Assembly: GCA_949358305.1 (NCBI GenBank)
Contig: CASHSZ010000139.1
Location: forward strand, 62,001 to 126,000
DNA from: Strigamia acuminata
Lineage: Eukaryota > Arthropoda > Chilopoda > Geophilomorpha > Linotaeniidae
Direction of reading: 5' to 3'
Length of the DNA: 64,000 bases
Shown here one piece after another: positions 52,618 through 61,375 of the stretch. Each line of letters starts with the position of its first letter. Position 1 is the first letter of the stretch. Under the pieces are notes generated by a model. That model worked only from the letters and a program-made list of their open reading frames with translations, was not told the origin of the DNA and did no database searches. The position numbers and the translations under genes are program-made.

Positions 52618-54366
52618 TGTTGCGAGCAGAAACGCAACAGAAATAATGTTAAGTTGAAAAAAGAGCTTCAGTTTTTTTTACCTAAATCGACGGAATATTC
52701 ATGTTGTTTTTTCCTTTGTCGTAAGCTATTCGGATCTTTGTTTATTGGTCGGAATATATCGCAGCAGAATCTTAAGTCGTAGAATTTTCGCCAGTAGTTT
52801 GAGATTCGGGCGTGTCGCGCCATCTTGTGTTAAGTTCGGGCATCGGACTTATCTACAAAGGAAAAGTTAAGGTTTTTAATTTCGGTTCCGGTTAGTTTGA
52901 ATAGTTTTCGAGGACTTATCTGACACGGTACAGGCAGGCTTTGGGTCGCTAATTAAAGGCGATAACGGCGAGGATGGGTTTCAAAGTGAAAAGCGAAGTC
53001 GTCGCAGTTTATCGAGCGGTTTGGTCTGGCGAAACTCGTAGCGCACCCGGGAAGATGTTGTTTGTACCTGTAAATTTAAATCCATTAGTTTAGAAACCAC
53101 TCCAGTAATTAAATGAATAGTTTTAGTTGTGATTTACCGTGGATTAAGGTCCGATGATTCGGCGTTGGGCCGAGGCGAAGCTTCGTTGGTCACCAAGGAG
53201 CGTTGATCGGCTAGATCCGCCATTAGAAGACAGTTGGTACAACGAGCCTCGTTTTCGGTTGAGATTTAATTTGATTCAGAATAAGATTTGCTCGAATTAA
53301 GTTTTTACTGTATGATTTTATTACGATTTCGAATTGATTAGCTGATTATTTCTTCGTTGTTTTGTGTTTCGGATAAGATTTAATCGTTTAGTCGGGTGTC
53401 ACGTGATTTGAGACATCGTGCATCTTTTCGGTCGAGTTCGGGTTTTATAACTCGCCCGCGAATAGCATTGGGTTTGGTGCGGGAGATGGGAATTTAATTC
53501 CGTGCTATGCAATAGATTTATTAAATGCGCACAAGGAGTGTTGAGGATGCATCATTTGAATTCTTTATTCGTATTAAAACAGTGACCAAGTCCGGGATGC
53601 GAGAATTGCGACTGATTAGATTAAGTCTCCGTTGACATTGATTAGGCGACGTCTCGTGGCGAAATGTAGCAGTTTTCGGGTTTTCGAGATTTCCATTCAA
53701 TGTTTATTGAGGTTTTATATTTTTAAGGGTTTGCACCTTTCTTTCTATTTATTTCGCTGTATTAAATAATCATTAGTGTTTGAGTTATTTATATGCACGA
53801 TTTTCGATATTAAAGATAAGTTTTTGGTGTAATTTGAACTCTCAACGGCCGTTCTTGTTCTGTTGTACGGAGGCCGTTTTGAGACATTGGGTTTTTGATA
53901 TATTGTTGTTTATTTTATTAGTAGTGTACTCGTGTTGACGTTTATTGTTATTAGAGTCCGTGGCACGAGTTTATACATTGTAAGAACAGTTATAGTTTTG
54001 ATTTGAACGATTAAACATCGTTTTATTTTTGTTCGCAAATAAGAACGAGTGTTTCTTTTCGTTTTCACACGAGCGCGAGATTCGAATCTACGCCATCTTT
54101 GATTTGCGAAAGACGATATTGATATTCGAGCCCGAATATCCGCCAACCGTCATGTTTAGAGCAAAAGCCAGGTTCTCGAGTTTCGGTCGACATGGAGAGG
54201 ACAATGAGGGCCAAGTCAGAAAACATGAGATGCGTTATCAGATGTCAGAATGGTTTCAATCGAGTCGAGTAGTTAAAAGTGCTGTGCGAAGATTTGATCG
54301 CTCGAATGTTTATTACGAGGTGCGTGAGTTGCCGGTTCTTGCAGCAATCACTGCTTGCTGGCAACA
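52618..54366 (+). repeat. 5' LTR of element 2
   Basis: 1749 bp. It starts with an inverted repeat, TGTTGCG (52618-52624) and CGCAACA (52633-52639) with an 8-base loop, and ends CTTGCTGGCAACA. It matches 59623-61371 at offset 7005 with no differences noticed by eye. Its base composition is less AT-rich than the satellite. No TATA box or polyadenylation site is assigned with confidence; ATTAAA occurs several times (for example near 53573, 53762 and 53810). Confidence 0.92.
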
Positions 54367-54727
54367 TAGCCCTTTTTGTGGTGCCGTGGATGACCAGGAT
54401 TCGTCGGGTAGACGAGGAGAGAGCCAGCAACCAGATGAGAATAGAAGTCCCAGGGTCGCAAAAGCAAGCGGCCGGCGTCAACAGAGAAGTGCCCGCACTG
54501 ATGGGTTGAGGGCGAAGCGGCAAGCGGTCTCTCGTCGGGCGGTAATCAAGTCGAAAGAGATTTGGGAAAAATACGTCGCGGGAGGTCGGTTGGTCCGAAA
54601 GCGTCGGTTGAGCTGTCGGAAGGGACAATGGCGTCGCGGGGCCGGAATGAAGAAGGTTGCGGAAATTAAGCAGTCGGCGTACAAAGAAGGAGGAACGATC
54701 GGAACCCTGAATCTCGGGCGAGCCTAG
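54029..54727 (+). CDS. Unrecognised basic ORF spanning LTR and leader of element 2
   Basis: 232 codons starting in the 5' LTR, crossing its end at 54366 and running about 360 bp into the interior through the primer binding site. The first 111 residues come from the LTR; the rest is Arg/Ser/Gln-rich (GRRQQRSARTDGLRAKR), strongly basic and probably disordered. The same frame in the 3' LTR (61034-61378) stops just past the LTR end at 114 codons. No domain is recognised. A 127-codon frame lies antisense (54245-54628), so the region is simply stop-poor. It could be a relic of a gag or a chance frame; translation from within an LTR and across a primer site would be unusual. Confidence 0.2.
   Translation: MFANKNECFFSFSHEREIRIYAIFDLRKTILIFEPEYPPTVMFRAKARFSSFGRHGEDNEGQVRKHEMRYQMSEWFQSSRVVKSAVRRFDRSNVYYEVRELPVLAAITACWQHSPFCGAVDDQDSSGRRGESQQPDENRSPRVAKASGRRQQRSARTDGLRAKRQAVSRRAVIKSKEIWEKYVAGGRLVRKRRLSCRKGQWRRGAGMKKVAEIKQSAYKEGGTIGTLNLGRA
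54379..54400 (+). promoter_or_regulatory. Primer binding site candidate of element 2
   Basis: TGGTGCCGTG starts 13 bases after the LTR end, followed by GATG and then ACCAGGAT. Element 1 has TGGTGCCGTG directly joined to ACCAGG, so this copy carries a 4-bp insertion relative to it. The 10-base core would still pair with a tRNA 3' end. The distance from the LTR is longer than in element 1. Confidence 0.65.
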
Positions 54728-56280
54728 AAGTTATACACAACGCAATGACACTAGAAGAGAAGAGTCTTGTGTTTTCTTTTTTTTCGAATTGTTTATTTGT
54801 TTTAAGTTAGCTTAGAGTTGTTTTAGGATTGTTTTTGGGGGTTTTGTCTCGTTCGGCTAGTGTATGTGCATTGCGAGGTTGTTATGTCGGATTCGATTTG
54901 GTGTGCAGTATATTGGTAGTCTTAATTTGTGGGGCGTGCTCTGTTTCAGGGCTCAACGAGGGTCGTAAGACACTCTTGCCTGATGAAGCGAGTCATTGAA
55001 AAATCGCCTTGTAAAGTTTACTTTAGTGTGTATAATTTTCAGACTGGCATATTTTCGAGTTGTTTCCGACCTGACAATTTCGTGAGCGCCGTTCGATATG
55101 GAGTATTTCCGTTACGATCTTAACTTTTAAGTGTTGAGTTTTGCGAATCACAGTCAAAGTTCGAAGTGTGTCCTTTTGGGGGGATTGATTTTCAATTGCT
55201 TATGCATAATTAGTCGGGTTTTTTTTGTGAACTGGATTTTCTTTGGAGATTGAAGTTTCTAGTCAGTCCTTTTTTTTGTCACGTTGATGAATTAAAGGTA
55301 AAAAGCTTTGAGTTAAATTTGAGTTCCAATTACGAGTTTAGAAATTAATTTCCGACGTTCACGAAAGTTGCATTCAAGTATGAACATGTCCACGATAAAT
55401 AGAACAGGGGCAAAAAGATAAATTCCCTTTATAGATAAAGACGTGGGTTCCCCCAATCGACAATTTTGAGATTGGTGTGAGTTTTAATAGAAAAGAAAAT
55501 TTCGAGTCTCTTAAGTTTGAACGCGGTTGGAATCCGTTTGGGATTATGCATAATTAAGAAGCTGGACAGCCTTTTAAAGAACCAGAAAAGAGAATTAGCA
55601 CACCCCAGGTTAAGGGTCCAACTCGTGAATTAGCATAAGAAGTTTTAATGCAAGCTAAGTTTATACGTTAGAGAAATCGCTGGATTTTGAGGAAATTTAG
55701 CTGGCAAGAAATAAGAGATGATGCGTGGAATTTCGATTCTCTATTCAGTTTTCGGGACGCCGAATAAAAGAAGGAGTTTTGGGTTTCATCATCCGTGGCA
55801 ATAGAAAACTATGGTCGACTTCAAGAGGTTTTACTTTTATTAAAGTATCCAAGCGCTTTGAAGGGGGTCGAAAGCTAGTTGAAGAAAATGATTCGCCACG
55901 CGCAAGAATAATTTCAGATTAATGAAGGAACGAGAGAGTTTGTCATTGTCTGTAAATGCAGCATCGCCTTAGCGGGAGGTCCCAATTGGTCACTTGGATC
56001 GAAATTGATACTTCCTCAGGCGGAAAAAGAGCGCAATAAGTTCCGTTGGTGTTGATTCGCAATAAATCGAACCAAAGAGAGATAAATTCTTATTGTACAG
56101 AAAAAAGAAAGACGAACGTAAAACCTTTACATTGATTTCCTTTCTGGCGAAGGGCCATTTTGAAATAGAAGTTGTTCGTCATCAATTTTTCCGTGATTCT
56201 TTGTCTTTATTTTCGAAGCAACGAGCTACAAAAAGAAAATATTACATTGGTTGTTGGAGATTCCTTTAGTAGCAAGAAAC
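54728..56280 (+). other. Element 2 interior, 5' part, non-coding
   Basis: Low-complexity-free unique sequence with only short frames (54929-55123 and 55725-55922 on the plus strand, 64 and 65 codons, no recognisable product). Repeated words such as TATGCATAATTA (55201-55212 and again at about 55545) are seen. No tRNA, rRNA or other RNA gene was recognised. Confidence 0.6.
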
Positions 56281-56290
56281 TTTCTCTTTT

Positions 56291-56690
56291 GAGCTGTTAA
56301 CAGCACGGTCAGTTTAATTTAGAAAGCTTGCAATTTAGAAGTCCAGTCGGTTAACAGTTGGTCCGTCGAGCTTCACTGGAAAAAAGTGAGAAGAAGTTCA
56401 GTCGGTTAACAGTTGGTCCGTCGAGTTTCACTAGCATAGAGAGGAGAGGGTAACTGACGCGTGAGAATTCTGCGCTAAATTCACTCCTCAAGAAATGAAA
56501 ATAAAAAGGGGAGAAACTCGGGAAAGTCTCGAGGTTGCATAATAAAGTTTTAAAGAAGAAAATTCCCCCCTATACAGAAGACAGAAATAGAAAAAGGCTT
56601 TAGTTGGTTAACAGTGGTCCATCAAGCCCAAGTATTAGGTTAGAGAAAAGGTTTTATTTGGTTAACAGTGGTCCAACAAACCTAAAGATA
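56291..56690 (+). repeat. Degenerate 54-55-bp repeats with GGTTAACAG core
   Basis: TGTTAACAG/GGTTAACAG cores begin at about 56295, 56349, 56404, 56606 and 56660. Spacings are 54, 55, 202 and 54 bp. Two copies (56344 and 56399) share about 30 bases, including CAGTCGGTTAACAGTTGGTC and CGTCGAG; the later two read GGTTAACAGTGGTCCA. A weaker relative, AAGTTGGTCCG, is near 56827. They lie in the element interior with no ORF, so they are likely RNA- or DNA-level repeats. Confidence 0.8.
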
Positions 56691-58350
56691 GAGATCCATC
56701 TTCCTCCTTGTAGAGTAGGAAAAGGCAACAATCATCAGCTCTCAGCTAATAGAATAAAAAGGGATCATAAAAATTAAACTGAAAGGATTTTTTAGAGCAA
56801 TCAATTAGAGAATTAGTCCGGTGCAAGTTGGTCCGAAGAGGTCGTTGAGTTGGGAGGAGCCGTTGAAAGTCAGCCGAAGAAACAAGGTGACAGTAAAAAG
56901 GTTCAGTCGAAAAAAGGAACGAATCCCAGTTTATTGAGAATTAAAGACCCCAGAACCAACAGAAAAGAATCCAAATCTCTCGTCACTTAGAAAAATAGAA
57001 ATTGGTTTAGTTTATTCTTCCAGTCCTTTTACACAGCTCTTTATTTAAGAAAATACAGACATGTCCTCTCGAGAATTTAGTGATCTCAAGTTTCGGAAGT
57101 TTCCCGATCGATTTCTTTGAAAGCGTAGAAGATCTTCACAGTAGAAATACTTATTCTCCAGAATATTACAGTTAGAACAAGTTTAATAAATCGGGGGCAG
57201 ATTAGGTTTGGACGTAAGAAGTTATAATTTCTATTACAGTCGAATTCAGGTGTTGGTCAAATATAGCAGTCGGTGTTAGTATTTATGGCATTAGTCAAAA
57301 CCACAGGCGCCGATCTGTTGAGACATTCATTGCTGCTGGGTGCATCTTAGAAAATAAAGCCTTCCTCCTTATCTAACCTTTAGTTGTGGTTTTTTCTGAC
57401 AGTTTCAGTATTAGAAAAGTTCGCCACTTTATTTCGGGAAATCTCCTGAAAAGTGGATCTACTCCTTGGCGCCGAGCGTGTCAAAATACATGCTGTCGCT
57501 TCCTAAATATCAATCCAGACCATACTTAAATCCTGACTAAATAGAAAAAATCCTTTACATATAACATAAGAATAACAGAACGAGAAAGTTTTTCAATAAG
57601 TTCTCCTCTAGACGAGATAGATTAGCTTTTCTGTTATAAGTATTTCCTTTTTCCTTTTTTCTTCTGGAGAGCTCTGCTTCAGGGGCAGTCAACTGCAATC
57701 GCCTTTGAACACTGGGAATCTTGAGAGTTCTGGACATTTTCAGAAAAACGATTCAATTTGTGAAGTAATGGCTTTGTAAGACTTTCTGTTTGGAAGTTAG
57801 CAAACAAGTCCTTCGCATTGCGGTGTTCACGTATGGGTTACGTTGTCCTTTTAGGGTTAGAAAATACATAAAGAAGTAAATAGAATAGAAAACCTTGACC
57901 TCTTAAACCTTCATAACAGTCAAACTAGATAATGGGAGTTTCAAGCCATTTAGATGAATGAATCGCTTTTCCCCTCGGGATTAGACGAAAATGGAAGTTT
58001 TTCTTATTTGATGCAGTTATTTAGTTCTAAAACGAATGCGGGAGTATGTCGGGACCTGCTCATGTCTGCTTATCTAATGTGACAAGGACAGTGCTTTCAT
58101 GCACACAATCAGATATAAAGTCCCTCTACACCCCTTCTCTCTTTATGATTCTAATGGTTCTTCGTTTGAATGTTCGATTTTTCGACATGCAAGATGGCAA
58201 ACACCAATGGGTTGCTCGAATCCCTTAGAGACCTCCGGCCAGAGTTAGCAGGAGTAGGGACCCGAATAGCAATAGAGCTTCCCTTCTTGTTTTTTTTTGA
58301 GTCGGGAGGGAATTATATGAATATATAAAATAAAATTGGGACTGGAAACG
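56691..58350 (+). other. Element 2 interior, central part, non-coding
   Basis: Purine-rich on the plus strand, with many GAAAAG/AGAAA runs up to about 57200, then mixed sequence. Frames of 60 codons at 57555-57737 (minus) and 58046-58228 (plus) have no recognisable product. No gene was recognised. Confidence 0.6.
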
Positions 58351-58360
58351 ACAAGAGGTG

Positions 58361-58420
58361 TCCGGGAAAGTCCTGCCGGCCACCGGCGGAGTGCACGCCG
58401 TCGGTCGCCGAAGAGGAACG
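58361..58420. other. GC-rich island inside element 2
   Basis: 43 of 60 bases are G or C (72%), flanked by AT-rich sequence including ATATATAAAATAAAA just upstream (58320-58335). It contains the inverted repeat GCCGG/CCGGC with a 3-base loop at 58375-58387. It overlaps a 102-codon minus-strand frame (58225-58533) that has no recognisable product. Confidence 0.7.
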
Positions 58421-59610
58421 GTCACTAAACCTTTTTGATCAATTTCCTGTTCTCCTAATCCTAAGATTTTATATTGTGGAAAAATAACAGATAAAAGAGT
58501 CCTCATAGCCTCCCTCACTCTTACCTCAAACAATTAACACGGGAAATAAAATACAGGGTGTTTAGAATAAGCTCAAGTTATGGTGGATTCAGATAAATAT
58601 CGAATGTCCTTGACTGGATAACAACAGGAAACTAACCCCTCCATTGGAAAATAACCGCATGTGGTGTAATTGGTCTTGACAGGGTTTTCTTTTAAACAAA
58701 GTTGATGGAGTTTTCAAAGGCAGAATTAAGATGGGAGAATGTTAGAGATTTACAGAGCTGATAGTAAAGGTTGTTGCCTAAGACAAGTGAAGTGGATTAG
58801 CAAAAAAGAGAAGTCCGCCGTTTCTGAGTCTACGGGTTCGGCAATCTTGACTTCCTCTTTTAAGAATTTAAGAGAATTTTTTAAGACATTCGAGAGTTAA
58901 CAGAAGACGATTCCGGTTTGTAAAAGGGATTTTAAGTGGTCCGGAAGTCGTTGTCTCCGAATAAGAAAAAAAAATAGTCAAAGAACATCGGCACGTGAAG
59001 TGAATGTTGAGCCGTGTCGAGAGTCATGAGTCGCAAGAATACGACGTCCTTTGAATTGAGATAGAGTCTGGAATTTGAAAAAGAGGTGATCAGATTTTCT
59101 CAAGAGAAGTGGGATCTATTTAAATTAATGCAATGTAACTTCGCTTGATACGGGACGTTAGGGAGCTACCGGTTGAGATTAGCAAAAGGCGTAGACAATC
59201 GAGATTATGGAAGTTAGGTGGTTTCTCCTTCTCCACGAGAGCATCATTTTTTGAAAAGGTTCCTTCTCTGGAAGAAGATAGAGAATTTCCGAATCTCATT
59301 GGCGTCCTTCGATTAAAAGCTGTGAATCGAAAATAGTTTTGTTTGCATAAATAATAGAGAGTGTCTGTATTTCCTATTCCCCTCCCTCTTAGGTCCTTAC
59401 ACTCGGTCTCTTGGAAGGAAGAGATAAGTCCGAGATGGGAGCCTGAGAGAGGGGATGGGTTGCGGGGTACAGATGAGAGAGACGGTTGTTCATACTAAGC
59501 GTCTCCACAACGTCACTTGTGGTAATTAGCGAGGTTAGATGGGTTGTCCTAGTAACAAAGAGATGTGAATTTATTAGGTTTAATTTTCCCCTGCTATCCT
59601 CTTTCTTTTT
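58421..59610 (+). other. Element 2 interior, 3' part, non-coding
   Basis: Only a 63-codon frame (59145-59336, plus) without recognisable product. The sequence becomes pyrimidine-rich near its end (CTATCCTCTTTCTTTTTTGG), just before the purine tract and 3' LTR. No gene was recognised. Confidence 0.6.
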
Positions 59611-59622
59611 TGGTGGGAGCGA
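59611..59622 (+). promoter_or_regulatory. Polypurine tract candidate of element 2
   Basis: TGGTGGGAGCGA directly abuts the TGTTGC start of the 3' LTR. A G-rich purine tract at this place primes plus-strand DNA synthesis in LTR elements. It agrees with the primer site in giving plus orientation. It is interrupted by pyrimidines at two places. Confidence 0.7.
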
Positions 59623-61371
59623 TGTTGCGAGCAGAAACGCAACAGAAATAATGTTAAGTTGAAAAAAGAGCTTCAGTTTTTTTTACCTAAATCGACGGAA
59701 TATTCATGTTGTTTTTTCCTTTGTCGTAAGCTATTCGGATCTTTGTTTATTGGTCGGAATATATCGCAGCAGAATCTTAAGTCGTAGAATTTTCGCCAGT
59801 AGTTTGAGATTCGGGCGTGTCGCGCCATCTTGTGTTAAGTTCGGGCATCGGACTTATCTACAAAGGAAAAGTTAAGGTTTTTAATTTCGGTTCCGGTTAG
59901 TTTGAATAGTTTTCGAGGACTTATCTGACACGGTACAGGCAGGCTTTGGGTCGCTAATTAAAGGCGATAACGGCGAGGATGGGTTTCAAAGTGAAAAGCG
60001 AAGTCGTCGCAGTTTATCGAGCGGTTTGGTCTGGCGAAACTCGTAGCGCACCCGGGAAGATGTTGTTTGTACCTGTAAATTTAAATCCATTAGTTTAGAA
60101 ACCACTCCAGTAATTAAATGAATAGTTTTAGTTGTGATTTACCGTGGATTAAGGTCCGATGATTCGGCGTTGGGCCGAGGCGAAGCTTCGTTGGTCACCA
60201 AGGAGCGTTGATCGGCTAGATCCGCCATTAGAAGACAGTTGGTACAACGAGCCTCGTTTTCGGTTGAGATTTAATTTGATTCAGAATAAGATTTGCTCGA
60301 ATTAAGTTTTTACTGTATGATTTTATTACGATTTCGAATTGATTAGCTGATTATTTCTTCGTTGTTTTGTGTTTCGGATAAGATTTAATCGTTTAGTCGG
60401 GTGTCACGTGATTTGAGACATCGTGCATCTTTTCGGTCGAGTTCGGGTTTTATAACTCGCCCGCGAATAGCATTGGGTTTGGTGCGGGAGATGGGAATTT
60501 AATTCCGTGCTATGCAATAGATTTATTAAATGCGCACAAGGAGTGTTGAGGATGCATCATTTGAATTCTTTATTCGTATTAAAACAGTGACCAAGTCCGG
60601 GATGCGAGAATTGCGACTGATTAGATTAAGTCTCCGTTGACATTGATTAGGCGACGTCTCGTGGCGAAATGTAGCAGTTTTCGGGTTTTCGAGATTTCCA
60701 TTCAATGTTTATTGAGGTTTTATATTTTTAAGGGTTTGCACCTTTCTTTCTATTTATTTCGCTGTATTAAATAATCATTAGTGTTTGAGTTATTTATATG
60801 CACGATTTTCGATATTAAAGATAAGTTTTTGGTGTAATTTGAACTCTCAACGGCCGTTCTTGTTCTGTTGTACGGAGGCCGTTTTGAGACATTGGGTTTT
60901 TGATATATTGTTGTTTATTTTATTAGTAGTGTACTCGTGTTGACGTTTATTGTTATTAGAGTCCGTGGCACGAGTTTATACATTGTAAGAACAGTTATAG
61001 TTTTGATTTGAACGATTAAACATCGTTTTATTTTTGTTCGCAAATAAGAACGAGTGTTTCTTTTCGTTTTCACACGAGCGCGAGATTCGAATCTACGCCA
61101 TCTTTGATTTGCGAAAGACGATATTGATATTCGAGCCCGAATATCCGCCAACCGTCATGTTTAGAGCAAAAGCCAGGTTCTCGAGTTTCGGTCGACATGG
61201 AGAGGACAATGAGGGCCAAGTCAGAAAACATGAGATGCGTTATCAGATGTCAGAATGGTTTCAATCGAGTCGAGTAGTTAAAAGTGCTGTGCGAAGATTT
61301 GATCGCTCGAATGTTTATTACGAGGTGCGTGAGTTGCCGGTTCTTGCAGCAATCACTGCTTGCTGGCAACA
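59623..61371 (+). repeat. 3' LTR of element 2
   Basis: 1749 bp, partner of 52618-54366. The LTR-start inverted repeat is at 59623-59629 and 59638-59644. It ends GGCAACA at 61371 and is followed by AATG and satellite. Confidence 0.92.
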
Positions 61372-61375
61372 AATG
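61372..61375. repeat. Target site duplication of element 2, right copy (AATG)
   Basis: AATG adjoining the 3' LTR end, continuing as TAAGTTTTAGAAACATTC of the satellite. Confidence 0.8.

Larger units (their letters stand above)
52618..61371 (+). mobile_element. LTR retrotransposon 2, large non-coding element (LARD-like), BEL/Pao-related
   Basis: An 8754-bp element with 1749-bp LTRs offset by exactly 7005 bp, ends TGTTGC/GCAACA, and a 4-bp flanking duplication AATG. Orientation is plus: a TGGTGCCGTG primer-site core follows the left LTR and a purine-rich tract precedes the right LTR. The 5256-bp interior has no gag, protease, polymerase or integrase that I can recognise; the longest frames are about 60-230 codons. 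It shares end hexamers, LTR-start inverted repeat and primer core with element 1, so mobilisation by BEL/Pao proteins is inferred. The flanks are in HOR register: monomers GCCTTC, GGTTCC, GGTTCC, CACTACAAG read across it as at 51346-51720. Confidence 0.88.

Noticed and set aside
53910-54146. 78-codon minus-strand ORF in the LTR of element 2 (also 60915-61151)
   Set aside because: It is antisense, short, and repeated only with the LTR.
57467-57478. TGGCGCCGAGCG as a second primer binding site
   Set aside because: It is 3 kb from the 5' LTR with no LTR end next to it.
58225-58533. 102-codon minus-strand ORF in element 2
   Set aside because: Antisense to the element, no recognisable domain; the length is helped by the GC-rich patch.
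58551-58585. ACAGGGTGTTTAGAATAAG as a possible transposon terminus nested in element 2
   Set aside because: No partner terminus or target duplication was found.
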